The notes under the pieces were generated by a model. That model was not told the origin of the DNA. It did no database searches and saw only the letters and a program-made list of their open reading frames with translations. The position numbers and the translations under genes were made by a program. Shown one piece after another: positions 49,195 through 58,326 of a stretch of DNA of 64,000 nt. Source of the stretch: Allocatelliglobosispora scoriae (GTDB lineage Bacteria; Actinomycetota; Actinomycetes; Mycobacteriales; Micromonosporaceae); the NCBI RefSeq assembly GCF_014204945.1, contig NZ_JACHMN010000002.1, positions 2,441,001 through 2,505,000 of the forward strand. Reading direction: 5' to 3'. Position 1 is the stretch's first letter. Every line of letters starts with the position of its first letter.

Positions 49195-50463
49195 TCACAG
49201 CACCTCGACGTGCCCCTTGGAGAGGTCGGCGAGCAGCCCCCGCGCGTCGAAGAGCAGGCTCGCCTCGGCGGCGAGCTGCTCCGGCTCGTACGCCGTGTGC
49301 TTCTGCAGCAGGATCGCCATGTCCGCCTGGCGCAGCGCGGTGCTGAGATCCTCGTGGCGCGGGACCTTCCGGCGGTCCACCGTCCACTCGTCCACGAACG
49401 GGTCGTGGAAGCTCACCGACGCCCCGTAACCGCGCAGCTCGCGGGCGACGGCGTACGCCGGTGACATGCGCAGGTCCCGGATGTCCGCCTTGTAGGTGAC
49501 CCCGAGCAGCACCAGTTCACTGCCCGCGAGTTCCCGGCCCTGCGTCTGCAGCAGGTCGGCGGCGCGGTGCACCACATACCGCGGCATGTTGGCGTTGACC
49601 TGGTCGGCGGCGTCGATCAGCTTGGAGACGAAACCCGCCTCCCGCGCCTTGTAGGCGAGGTAGAGCGGATCCACCGGGATGCAGTGCCCGCCGACGCCGG
49701 GGCCCGGCTGGAAGGCCTGGAACCCGAAGGGCTTCGTGCCCGCGCACTCGATGACGTCCCAGATGTCGATGCCGAGCCGGTGGCAGAGCATCGCCATCTC
49801 GTTGACGAGTCCGATGTTGACATAGCGGTAGGTGTTCTCCAGCAGCTTCGCCATCTCCGCCTCGCGGGTGCCGCGCGCGCGGACCACCGTGTCGGTGAAG
49901 CGGCCGTAGAACTCCTCCGCCCGCTCCGTGCACGCGGGCGTGAAGCCGCCGACGATCTTCGGTGTCGTGGACATCGTGTGGACCGCGTTGCCGGGATCGA
50001 TCCGCTCGGGCGAGAAGGCGAGGTTGAAGTCGACCCCCGCCTTGAGCCCGGAGACCCGCTCCAGGATCGGCAGCACGACCTCCTCGGTCGTCCCGGGATA
50101 GGAGGTGGACTCCAGCACGACGAGCATGCCGGGCAGCAGCCGGTTGGCCACGCCGGTGATCGCGCCGTAGACCGCGCCCAGGTCCGGGCCGCCGCTGCGG
50201 TCCAGCGGTGTGGGAACGCAGACCACGACCACCGGCGCCAACCCGAGTGCGGCGGGGTCCGCGCTCGGGGTGAACCCGGTCGCGAGCATCATCGCCAGGT
50301 CCTCGTCGAGCACGTCGTCGATGTGCGACCGACCGGCGATCAGATCGGCCACGACGGATTCATCGATGTCGTAGCCGACCACGGTCAGACCAGCAGCGGT
50401 CGCGTCGCGCGCGAGCGCCAGTCCTACATAGCCGAGGCCACACACTGCCATATCAGGTGTCAC
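49195..50463 (-). CDS. UDP-glucose/GDP-mannose-type nucleotide sugar dehydrogenase
   Basis: A 422-aa four-electron sugar nucleotide dehydrogenase: NAD motif VCGLGYVGLALARDA, middle region LLENTYRYVNIGLVNEMA and the catalytic Cys in GVGGHCIPVDPLYLAYK, which fits the UDP-N-acetylhexosamine (WbpA-like) or UDP-glucose subgroup. It makes a UDP-uronic acid. GTG at 50463; an ATG four codons on is possible. Downstream of the large glycosyltransferase by 60 bases, so the two are likely co-transcribed to make and use the sugar. Confidence 0.88.
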   Translation of the reverse strand: MTPDMAVCGLGYVGLALARDATAAGLTVVGYDIDESVVADLIAGRSHIDDVLDEDLAMMLATGFTPSADPAALGLAPVVVVCVPTPLDRSGGPDLGAVYGAITGVANRLLPGMLVVLESTSYPGTTEEVVLPILERVSGLKAGVDFNLAFSPERIDPGNAVHTMSTTPKIVGGFTPACTERAEEFYGRFTDTVVRARGTREAEMAKLLENTYRYVNIGLVNEMAMLCHRLGIDIWDVIECAGTKPFGFQAFQPGPGVGGHCIPVDPLYLAYKAREAGFVSKLIDAADQVNANMPRYVVHRAADLLQTQGRELAGSELVLLGVTYKADIRDLRMSPAYAVARELRGYGASVSFHDPFVDEWTVDRRKVPRHEDLSTALRQADMAILLQKHTAYEPEQLAAEASLLFDARGLLADLSKGHVEVL

Positions 50464-50523
50464 GTGTTACGCCCTTCCCTGCGCTCGTGGCGAGCCGCCG
50501 GCACATCCGGGCCCGCCGACTTC

Positions 50524-52596
50524 TCACGGGGCCGACTGCCGCCGCATGCTCACGACCTGGCCGCGTTTCTCGTCGATCTCGAACTCGGTGCCGTCCCAGA
50601 CATCGGCCGGGTCGACCCGGGGCGGCAGCTCGGTGAGCCCGTTGCGGGACTCGGGCAGCCCGTCGAGCAGCCACTCGTAGTGCTCAGGAGAGACCCGGTG
50701 CGCGGCGAAGAAGCTCCGCAGGGTGGACCGGTAGAAGATCATGATCTCCGGGTAGTGCGCGAGCATGATCTCCTCGGCCAGCTTCTCGGCGAGGGTCGCG
50801 CTGTCGCTGTACGGCGCCTCGGCCATGGCGCGCAGCTTCTCGTCGGTGAGGATCTCGTCCTGGATGCTCCGGCTGGTCGCGGCCGAGAAGATCGCGCCGA
50901 GGAACCGGTCCTGGACGATCTGCCGCTCCTGCGGTCCGTGGGCGTAGAAGCGCACGGCGTTCTGGAGCATCCATCGCAACGGGAAGATCACCCGCTCCGG
51001 GAAGACGGTCTCGGCGAAGATGTCGTCGGCGTACTCCCGGAGCTCCTGCTCGATCTGGCCCTGGATGCGGGTCATGTGCACGTAGAGCCCGGTCGCCCGC
51101 TCCAGCGACGAGCTGCGCGTCTCGCCGTAGAAGACCGACTGCCGCCGCACGAAGTTGCGCACCATCTTGATGAGCCGGTCGGTCTCGGTCTCCGCGAACG
51201 CCTCCGCGGGGCCGAGCCGCAGCGTGCAGCCGACCGCCTGGAGGACACGGCCGGACTGGTAGTCGCTTCCCGTCGCGATCCGCAGTCCGGTCCGCTTGAG
51301 CTGGTGCTGGCCGCCGATGGCGAAGCTCCAGACCCGGAAGGTCTTCATCGCGTCGCTGCTGTCGGGGAAGATGACGCTCTCCGGCAGGCCCATCCCCCGG
51401 AACGACCAGTAGAGAAACAGGTCGTGCCCGATCACCGAGTGCCAGCGCCACTTCTCCTCGCGCCGCACGCCGCCGTTCTCCAGGAAGACCAGTGCGGCGT
51501 CGAAGCCCGCCACCGGCGCCTCGGCGAGCACGACGGTGCGGTCGGCGAACGCGTACGCCAGCCGCCCGGACGGATCGGCCAGCACGCCGAAGCGCCGGCC
51601 GTGCTCGTCGACCTGCGACAGCGGTACCCGCACCTCGACGCCCGCCCGGGTCGTGAGCAGCAGTTCGTCACCGAGGAGCTGCCGCTCCCAGCGGGGCAGC
51701 TCGTCGTGGCCCCGGATGCTGGACAGGTCCACCGGCACCGCCGTCACCTGCGCACCCTCGGCGTGCTGCGACAGCGCCTGCGGGTATGCGGGGGTGTAGT
51801 CCCCGAGCAGCCGCAGCGCAGCGGTGAACTTGTAGGTAAGGAAAGGCATCACGCCGTCGACCGTCGGCTGGTCGTCGAGGATGCTCGCGACGCTGCTCAT
51901 CATCGCCGGGTGATAGACGGTGTCGCCGTCGGAGACCGCGATCGTCGCCGACTGCAGGCGTTCCCACCGGCGGTCACGGCGACACATCTCGTAGACGGTG
52001 GCGATGCAGGTGTCGACACCGAGCCGGGCGGCGTTGCCCGCCCCGGCCATCGCCTGGTTCATGTAGACGATGCGAGCGGCGGTGCGGTTCGCCGCGATGG
52101 CGGCCCGGACGATCTCGTCGGTGCCGTCGGTGGAGTTGTTGTCGACGGCGAGGATCACCACCCGGCCGAGCTCCACGTCCTGGTTGAGCAGCGAGTCCAG
52201 GGTCGCGGCCATGTGCGGAGCCTCGTCCATGAACTTGATGACGACGAAGATGTCCCGGCCCTCGCGGATGAGCTCGGTCACCTCCGGGAGCGGGCGGCTC
52301 TGCTCCTCGCCGAAGTAGGCCCGCCGACCGGCGAGGAACCGCTCCACGATCCGCCGCTGACCGGCGAGCACCTCCGCCCGCAGTTCGGTGCGGCCGTCAT
52401 CGACGAGGCCGCGCCGCCACCGCAGCACCTGGCGCGCGTCGGCGACCTGGTCGGGCAGGAGCGGGTTGACGTCAGAGCTGTGCCCCAGGTCCAGCAGCGG
52501 GCTCTGCGTCGCCGTCTCCGGCGGCTGGCTCTGGTTGAGCTGGGTCCACCTGTAGTGGTATGGCTCCCGGCGCACTCTGTTTTCGAACGGATCCAC
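50524..52596 (-). CDS. Family 2-like (GT-A) glycosyltransferase, large
   Basis: A 690-aa protein with a GT-A catalytic core in its first half (IFVVIKFMDEAPHMAATLDS, AVDNNSTDGTDEIV, and the SDGDTVYHP metal motif) and a long helical C-terminal extension of about 280 residues. It has no clear membrane segments. GTG at 52596 follows AGGAAGAAGG; an upstream frame start adds a poorly supported 39 residues. Its role, sugar addition to the cluster product or to a cell-surface acceptor, is open. Confidence 0.75.
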   Translation of the reverse strand: MDPFENRVRREPYHYRWTQLNQSQPPETATQSPLLDLGHSSDVNPLLPDQVADARQVLRWRRGLVDDGRTELRAEVLAGQRRIVERFLAGRRAYFGEEQSRPLPEVTELIREGRDIFVVIKFMDEAPHMAATLDSLLNQDVELGRVVILAVDNNSTDGTDEIVRAAIAANRTAARIVYMNQAMAGAGNAARLGVDTCIATVYEMCRRDRRWERLQSATIAVSDGDTVYHPAMMSSVASILDDQPTVDGVMPFLTYKFTAALRLLGDYTPAYPQALSQHAEGAQVTAVPVDLSSIRGHDELPRWERQLLGDELLLTTRAGVEVRVPLSQVDEHGRRFGVLADPSGRLAYAFADRTVVLAEAPVAGFDAALVFLENGGVRREEKWRWHSVIGHDLFLYWSFRGMGLPESVIFPDSSDAMKTFRVWSFAIGGQHQLKRTGLRIATGSDYQSGRVLQAVGCTLRLGPAEAFAETETDRLIKMVRNFVRRQSVFYGETRSSSLERATGLYVHMTRIQGQIEQELREYADDIFAETVFPERVIFPLRWMLQNAVRFYAHGPQERQIVQDRFLGAIFSAATSRSIQDEILTDEKLRAMAEAPYSDSATLAEKLAEEIMLAHYPEIMIFYRSTLRSFFAAHRVSPEHYEWLLDGLPESRNGLTELPPRVDPADVWDGTEFEIDEKRGQVVSMRRQSAP

Positions 52597-52843
52597 GAGA
52601 CCTTCTTCCTCAAGCGTCGGGTCACGACCGCCTCGGCCACGAGGGGAGCGCAGGAGCGGCCACCAAGAATTCTTGTGCCAATCCATCGAGGAATTGACTC
52701 CCGTATTGCCCACCGGGCGGCCAAGGGCGAGGACGTTCGGGCAGGCCAGAGCGGTCGTCGCCAGCGGACCGCCCGTTGTACCGCCGCGCTGGGCACTGTG
52801 CTGCCGCCCCCGGAACGCCAGTCTTGGTCGCGGGAGGTGTCTG

Positions 52844-54061
52844 ATGGCGCTGGACGCGTTTACCGCAGGGGTGCTGCGGCTGATGGCGGCCGCCTACCCC
52901 GATCTCGGCGGGACGGTGACCGACGCGGTCGAGGCGCGCGAGCGTTACGGCAGCGCCCGCTACCCGGCGGGACCGGCGGTGGCGAGCGTCGTCGACCAGG
53001 TGATCCCCGGACCGCAGCGGATTCCGGTCCGGATCTACCGGCCGCTCGGCGCGGCGGCGACCGGATTGCCGGTCGTGACCTACCTGCACGGCGGCGGTTT
53101 CGTCATGTGCGACCTGGACACCCACGACAACGCCTGCCGGGCCGTCGCCGCCGGGCTACCGGCGATCGTCGTCTCGGTGGACTACCGGCTCGCGCCGGAA
53201 CACCCCTTCCCGGCCGGGCCCGACGACGCCTACGCCGCCACGTGCTGGGTCGCCGATCAGGCCGCGTCGTGGGGCGGTGATCCGGCCAGGCTTATCGTGG
53301 CCGGTGACAGCGCGGGCGGCGCGCTCGCGGCGGCGACCTGCCTGCGCGCCCGCGACCTCGGCGGCCCGCCGATCAGCGCTCAGCTGCTCATCTACCCGGT
53401 GACGGACTGCCTCGCGCCCCGGCTCGACGTGGGCGACTCGCTGCTCACCTCGGCGCACATGCGCTGGTACACCGAGCAGTACCTGGCCCGGCCTGCCGAT
53501 GCCGAGCACCCCTATGCGTCGCCGCTGCGGGCACCCGACCTGACCGGCCTGCCCCCGGCGGTGATCGTGACGGCCGAGCACGACCCGCTCCGGGTGGAGG
53601 GCGAGGCGTTCGCCGACGCGCTGCGCCAGGCCGGCGTCGCGGTCGTCGAGCACCACATTCCCGGACTCTTCCACGGCCTGTTCGGGCTGGGCGCGCTGGT
53701 TCCAGTCGCCCGCCAGGCGGAGGTGCTCGCCTGCACCGCCCTGCGACAGGTCATCCAACCGACCGGCAACTCGACACACCACGATTGGAAGCTCATGGAA
53801 CTGCAGCCAACCACCCTCTCCGCGACGATCGGCGAAGTCATGGGAGCGGTGCTCGTGCGCAAGCCGCTCGACGCGGACGAGGACTTCTTCAACTGCGGCG
53901 GTGACTCCCTGCGCGCGATCGAGGTCCTGCAGCGCCTCGCCACCCACGAGGAGCTCGCCGATCGCCTCGGCAGCACCGACATGCAGGCGTTCCTGCTGGA
54001 GTCGATCTTCGAACACTCCTCGCCGGCCGGGCTGGCGTCGGTAGTGGCCGCGCGCGCGTGA
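52844..54061 (+). CDS. HSL-type alpha/beta hydrolase fused to an acyl carrier domain
   Basis: A 405-aa protein: residues 1-305 are a hormone-sensitive-lipase-type hydrolase (HGGGF at 82-86, GDSAGG with Ser156, Asp247, His277), and residues 318-405 form a carrier domain with CGGDSLRAIEV (Ser355). The join is at Met318 (53795), where the carrier could have begun as its own gene (weak GGAAG upstream, no stop between). Such a fusion would let the hydrolase act on a chain tethered to its own carrier. ATG at 52844 follows CGGGAGG. Next gene: AMP-ligase fusion, 49 bases on. Confidence 0.85.
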   Translation: MALDAFTAGVLRLMAAAYPDLGGTVTDAVEARERYGSARYPAGPAVASVVDQVIPGPQRIPVRIYRPLGAAATGLPVVTYLHGGGFVMCDLDTHDNACRAVAAGLPAIVVSVDYRLAPEHPFPAGPDDAYAATCWVADQAASWGGDPARLIVAGDSAGGALAAATCLRARDLGGPPISAQLLIYPVTDCLAPRLDVGDSLLTSAHMRWYTEQYLARPADAEHPYASPLRAPDLTGLPPAVIVTAEHDPLRVEGEAFADALRQAGVAVVEHHIPGLFHGLFGLGALVPVARQAEVLACTALRQVIQPTGNSTHHDWKLMELQPTTLSATIGEVMGAVLVRKPLDADEDFFNCGGDSLRAIEVLQRLATHEELADRLGSTDMQAFLLESIFEHSSPAGLASVVAARA

Positions 54062-54110
54062 TGGCGGCCGCCCGGCCGGGATTCCCGTCGACCCCTGCGG
54101 AGGAGCCACG

Positions 54111-56405
54111 ATGTTGACCGAGCTGTCCCGCGCCCGGGAACGCTCCCCCAAGGGCCTCGCGGTCCGCTCCATCACGCCCGACGGCGGGTGGATCGAGACC
54201 ACCTGGGCGGAGCTGCACGCGGAGGCCACCGCCGCGGCTGCTCGCGCTCGGCGGGTCCCCGCCGGGCGGCCGGTGGTGGTGATCGTCGATGGTACGGCCG
54301 CCAGCATCGCCACGATCTTCGGTGTGATGGCGGCCGGAGTCGACGTCCTGCTACTTGAGGAACGCAGCTCCTATCTCAGCGACCCCGCATCGCCCGTGCA
54401 CGCGCTCGACGCCCCGGTGCTCGTGGGCCCGGCCGACGCGGGCGACGGGATCGCGCGATTCGAGTCCTACGCGGACTTCCGTGAACACGGGGCCACGGCG
54501 GTGGCGGCAGGCCCGCGTACCAGCGAGATCTTGCAGTTGACCTCGGGCTCGACCGGCGTGCCGCGGATCGCGCGGCAGACCGTGCCCAACGTCCTCGTCG
54601 GCGGGGTTCTCTACCGCGAGCTGTTCGAGATGACCCCGGACGACCGGGTGCTCATCGCGGTCCCGCTGGCCCACTCCTACGGGCTCGCGGGGCTCTGCTC
54701 GGCGCTGCTCGCCGCGGCGACCGTCGTCACGATCCCCCGGTTCAGCCTGTCATCGCTGGTCACCGGTATCCGGGACGGCGCGACGATGCTGCTCGGCACG
54801 CCGCTGCTCTACCGCCTGCTGACCCCGGTGCTGGCGGCCCGGGGCCCGGCCGGACTGCGGACGGCGCTGTCGGCGGGCGGACCGATGCCCACCGACAACG
54901 TCGACGCGATCACGGCCGCGCTCGGCACCCCGGTCCGCCAGATCTACGGCACCACCGAGGCCGGACTGATCTCGTGCGTGCCCCAGGCGGCGAGCTCGTG
55001 GCCGACCGGGGCGGCGGGCTGGGCCTCACCGGGAGTCGAGCTGCGCATCGACGGCGATCCCGGCTCCGACACCGGGCGGCTGTTCGTGCGGACGCCGATG
55101 ATGTTCACCGGCTACCGGGGCAGCGACGAACCCGGTGTGACCGAGGACGGGTTCTACGACACCGGCGACAACGCCAGGGTCACCGCCGACGGGCACGTCT
55201 TCGTGCTCGGACGCCGGGACAACATCGTCAACATCGGCGGGCGGAAGGTCAGCCCGCAGCGGATCGAAACGGTCCTCGCCACCCACCCGGCGGTGCGCGA
55301 GTCCTTTGTGTACGGCGTCGAACGCTCGGACCACGAGCAGGAGATGCACGCGGCGGTCGTGCTGTCGGCGCCCGTCGGCGTGGACGACCTGCTCGACCAC
55401 TGCCGGACGGCGCTGGCGGCATACGAGGTGCCGCACCGCGTACACGTGCTGGATCGGTTGCCCCGCAACAGCATGGGCAAGGTCGACCGCCAGCAGCTCC
55501 TCGCCGCGACCCCATATCCCCAGCACACAGAACCTAGGAGCCTGCACATGAGCACCACAGCTGTGCCCAACACCTACGGACTCGGCGGCGTCGGCGAGAC
55601 CGCCCGCTGGATGGCGGCCTCGCGGGCGCGGGAGAACCGTCGGCCGGACCGGCTGTTCGAGGACCCCTTCGCGGAGCCGCTCGCCGGACCGGACGGCCCC
55701 GGCCTGCTCACTTACTTCCACCCGCGGCACGCGTCCGAGACCGGGCAGCCCTACCTGCCGATCCGGACCCGGTGGTTCGACGACTTCCTGATGTCCAACG
55801 TCGGCGAGGGCCACCAGGTGGTCGGCCTCGCCGCCGGGCTCGACACGAGGGCCTTCCGGCTCGCCTGGCCCGCGCGGGTCACGCTGCACGAGGTCGACCA
55901 GCCGGCCGTGCTGGCATACAAGGCCGAGCGGCTGCCGAAGGCCGTCGAGCGCTGCGAGAAGCGCATCGTGGTGCCGATCAACCTGGCCGAGGACTGGGTG
56001 ACGGCGCTGACCGAGTCGGGCTTCGACCCGTCGAAGCCGACGGTGTGGTTCGTCGAGGGGCTGCTCTTCTACCTGCCGGAGGAGCTCGCCGCCGAGGTGC
56101 TGCGCAAGGCGGCGTCGCTCTCGGCGCCCGGCAGCAAGATCGCTGCAGACCTGATCGGTACGGGGATCTTCAACTTCCCCTACATGCGGGAGTTCCTGCG
56201 GCGGCTGCAGGAGGCCGACAGCCCGTGGGTCTTCGGTACCGACGACCCGGCCGGATTCCTGCGCTCGACCGGGTGGAGCAACGTCCACGTCTCCGAGCCC
56301 GGCGATGCGGGGGCCAACTTCGGGCGCTGGCCGCAGGCCGCTTCGTCGAAGACGATCCCGAACCTGCCGCGGATCTTCCTGGTCAGCGCGGAGCAGGCGG
56401 GCTGA
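54111..56405 (+). CDS. AMP-dependent acyl ligase fused to an SAM methyltransferase
   Basis: A 764-aa frame in two parts. Residues 1-475 are an ANL-type adenylating enzyme: LQLTSGSTGVPRIA, YGTTEAG, DGFYDTGDNA and RNSMGKVDRQQL with the C-terminal lysine. Residues 480-764 are a TIGR00027-like methyltransferase (TYGLGGVGETARWMAASRA, VVGLAAGLDTRAFRLAW). Met480 (55548) has TAGGAG seven bases before it, so the second domain could be translated separately, but no stop intervenes. The ligase may load the acyl carrier; the methyltransferase may esterify a carboxylate. ATG at 54111 follows GGAGGAG. Confidence 0.88.
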   Translation: MLTELSRARERSPKGLAVRSITPDGGWIETTWAELHAEATAAAARARRVPAGRPVVVIVDGTAASIATIFGVMAAGVDVLLLEERSSYLSDPASPVHALDAPVLVGPADAGDGIARFESYADFREHGATAVAAGPRTSEILQLTSGSTGVPRIARQTVPNVLVGGVLYRELFEMTPDDRVLIAVPLAHSYGLAGLCSALLAAATVVTIPRFSLSSLVTGIRDGATMLLGTPLLYRLLTPVLAARGPAGLRTALSAGGPMPTDNVDAITAALGTPVRQIYGTTEAGLISCVPQAASSWPTGAAGWASPGVELRIDGDPGSDTGRLFVRTPMMFTGYRGSDEPGVTEDGFYDTGDNARVTADGHVFVLGRRDNIVNIGGRKVSPQRIETVLATHPAVRESFVYGVERSDHEQEMHAAVVLSAPVGVDDLLDHCRTALAAYEVPHRVHVLDRLPRNSMGKVDRQQLLAATPYPQHTEPRSLHMSTTAVPNTYGLGGVGETARWMAASRARENRRPDRLFEDPFAEPLAGPDGPGLLTYFHPRHASETGQPYLPIRTRWFDDFLMSNVGEGHQVVGLAAGLDTRAFRLAWPARVTLHEVDQPAVLAYKAERLPKAVERCEKRIVVPINLAEDWVTALTESGFDPSKPTVWFVEGLLFYLPEELAAEVLRKAASLSAPGSKIAADLIGTGIFNFPYMREFLRRLQEADSPWVFGTDDPAGFLRSTGWSNVHVSEPGDAGANFGRWPQAASSKTIPNLPRIFLVSAEQAG

Positions 56406-56420
56406 CCTGCAGCACAGCAC

Positions 56421-56457
56421 GCGGGCCCGGAAGCGTTCCTCACGCTCCCGGGCCCAC
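56421..56457 (+). terminator. GC-rich hairpin terminator
   Basis: GCGGGCCCGGAAGCGT (56421-56436) pairs with ACGCTCCCGGGCCCAC (56442-56457) with two mismatches, 16 bases after the fusion gene stop. Confidence 0.6.
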
Positions 56458-56478
56458 CCACGTCCCCCCACCCCCCGC

Positions 56479-56638
56479 GCCTGCTGCCTCGCGCGGCCCC
56501 CGCCTCGCGGCCCCCTGCCCCGCGGCCCCCTGCCTCGCGCGGCCTGCGGCGAGGCTCGGCGCCCTGCCCCGCGGCCCCCTGCCCCGCGCCCCCTGCCCCG
56601 CGCGGCCTTCCCCGCGCGGCCTGCGGCGAGGCTCGGCG
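56479..56638. repeat. Low-complexity GC repeat array
   Basis: Degenerate tandem units built from CCCCGCGGCCCCCTGC and GCGGCCTGCGGCGAGGCTCG; the second unit occurs twice about 77 bases apart. No coding signal. It is part of a roughly 585-base gene-free region between the fusion gene and the lactate-oxidase-like gene. Confidence 0.7.
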
Positions 56639-56675
56639 CCAAGATCGGCGCAACTCTTGAAGAGTTGGTCCTAAA
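56639..56675. repeat. Palindromic AAGAGTTG element, half copy (left)
   Basis: CCAAGATCGGCGCAACTCTT followed by GAAGAGTTGGTCCTAAA, i.e. one arm. A separate bare core occurs at 56962-56982 on the far side of two other inverted repeats, as if one element had been split by them. Confidence 0.85.
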
Positions 56676-56786
56676 GGCGGCGGGTGGCGGTGGGTTGAAG
56701 AGCTCGCCGACGACGAGGTGGCTGCCGGGCGGTGTGGTTTGCTCGGCGCGGCGTCCGCTTCCCCTGAAGATCACGTCAAATTCGGG

Positions 56787-56825
56787 GAAGCAGACGTGAT
56801 CACGGCCCATGATCACGTCTGCTTC
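56787..56825. repeat. Inverted repeat, GAAGCAGACGTGATCA
   Basis: GAAGCAGACGTGATCA (56787-56802) pairs perfectly with TGATCACGTCTGCTTC (56810-56825) over a seven-base loop. Confidence 0.9.
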
Positions 56826-56870
56826 AGGGAATCCGACGCAATCACCGAGCGTGCCGCCCGCCCTCTCCGC

Positions 56871-56951
56871 GGTGATCAGCCCGTTTTCCCCGAAGAAGGT
56901 GTGATCAAGGGCCTTGATCACACCTTCTTCGGGGAAAACGGGCTGATCACC
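56871..56951. repeat. 81-base near-perfect palindrome
   Basis: Two 40-base arms (56871-56910 and 56912-56951) are fully complementary around a single base. They share TGATCA motifs and a central CCCCGAAGAAGG. Flanks (CCGC/GCGG) extend the symmetry slightly. No gene in the stretch. Confidence 0.95.
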
Positions 56952-56961
56952 ACCGCGAAAT

Positions 56962-56982
56962 ACCAACTCTTCAAGAGTTGGT
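56962..56982. repeat. Palindromic AAGAGTTG core, isolated
   Basis: ACCAACTCTTCAAGAGTTGGT stands alone eight bases before the lactate-oxidase-like stop (56991), without the usual outer GATCGTCG flank. Confidence 0.8.
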
Positions 56983-56990
56983 GTAAAGGG

Positions 56991-58169
56991 CTAGGGCTGG
57001 TGGCGGAGGGCGTCGCGGGTCAGTTCGCGAAGGCGGGTGTAGCCGGACAGGCCCATCGTCAGCTCCAGGTCGGCGAGGAGGCTGCGCAGCACATGGGTGA
57101 CGCCGAGCTGCCCGGCGTGCCCGAGGCCATAGGCGAACGGCCGCCCGATCAGCACCGCCTCCGCGCCGATCGCGAGTGCCTTGAGCGCGTCCGCGCCGGT
57201 ACGGATGCCCGAGTCGAAGAGCACCGACATGCGATCGCCGACCGCGTCCACGATCTCCGGCAGCACGTCGAGGGCCGCGATCGCCCCGTCGACCTGCCGT
57301 CCGCCGTGGTTGGAGACGATGACGCCGTCGAGCCCGCACGCCGCCGCCTGCCGCGCGTCGTCGACGTGCGTCACTCCCTTGATGACGATCGGCCCGTCCC
57401 AGTGTTCGCGCAGGAAGCCGAGCTCGTCCCAGGCCCGGCCGGCGCTGCCGAGCATCCGGTCCCACTGGGCGACAGCGGCGTCGAGGTCCTCCTCGGGCGA
57501 CCGGGCGAGCTGCGACCGGAAGACGGGGTCGGTGAAGAAGACCCCGATTCCGGTACCGCGCAGCATCGGCAGGTACGCCTTGTCGAGAATGGACGGCCGC
57601 CACGCCACCGACATCGTGTCCAGCGTGACCACGAGCACGGTGTAGCCGGCCGCCTTGGCACGGTTGAGCAGGCTGATCGTGAGGTCGTCGTCGTTGGGCC
57701 AGTAGAGCTGGAACCAGCGCGGTCCGGCACCGCTCGCCTCGGCGACCTCCTCGATGCCGAAGGACGACATCGTCGAGAGCACCATCGTGAGGCCGAGTTC
57801 GGCGGCGGCCCTCGCGGTCGCGAGCTCCCCTTCGGGGTGCAGGATCGACTGCACCCCGAGGGGTGCGACGAGGACGGGGGCGGGCATCGGCGTGCCCAGC
57901 ACGGTCGTGGCGAGGTAGCGGGTGGTCGACTTCGTCAGCATCCGGGGCACGATGCGCCACCGGTCGAACGCCTCCCGGTTGGCGCGCATCGTCGTTCCGG
58001 CACCGGCGGGGCCGTAGACGTAGGCGAAGGGGCCGGGTCCGAGCCGCCGGCGCGCGGACTCCTCCAGCCCTTCCGGCTCCACCGTGAAGGGTGGCAACTC
58101 GCCCGCGAGACCGCGACGGAAGATCTGCTGCTGGTAGCTGGCGTATCGAGATGGCTCCATGCTCGCCAT
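56991..58169 (-). CDS. FMN-dependent alpha-hydroxy-acid oxidase (lactate 2-monooxygenase-like)
   Basis: A 392-aa TIM-barrel flavoenzyme: VLVAPLGVQSILHPEGE, the catalytic His region VSNHGGRQVDGAIAALD, and IGRPFAYGLG with the conserved Arg that binds substrate carboxylate. It oxidises a 2-hydroxy acid to a 2-oxo acid or its decarboxylated product. ATG at 58169; another ATG three codons later is possible. Upstream by 157 bases is the BtrH-like gene on the same strand. A 2-oxo acid product could serve either aminotransferase. Confidence 0.9.
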   Translation of the reverse strand: MASMEPSRYASYQQQIFRRGLAGELPPFTVEPEGLEESARRRLGPGPFAYVYGPAGAGTTMRANREAFDRWRIVPRMLTKSTTRYLATTVLGTPMPAPVLVAPLGVQSILHPEGELATARAAAELGLTMVLSTMSSFGIEEVAEASGAGPRWFQLYWPNDDDLTISLLNRAKAAGYTVLVVTLDTMSVAWRPSILDKAYLPMLRGTGIGVFFTDPVFRSQLARSPEEDLDAAVAQWDRMLGSAGRAWDELGFLREHWDGPIVIKGVTHVDDARQAAACGLDGVIVSNHGGRQVDGAIAALDVLPEIVDAVGDRMSVLFDSGIRTGADALKALAIGAEAVLIGRPFAYGLGHAGQLGVTHVLRSLLADLELTMGLSGYTRLRELTRDALRHQP

Positions 58170-58326
58170 GCAACCACGACCACCAATGCATCGACCCCCG
58201 CTGACGTGCTCAAAGAGTGCCCGTCAATGGGCGCCTCGCGGCGTTGCTCGTCACCTTGTGTGCAGAGAGCGCACACGGCGGCGCCGTGCGCCTTGCCGGC
58301 CACCCATTGCCGGTCACTCTCGGCAG

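Noticed and set aside
56479-56638. A coding region for a Pro/Ala/Arg-rich protein
   Set aside because: The GC tandem repeats are open in several frames on both strands, as expected by chance, and no start with a ribosome site exists.
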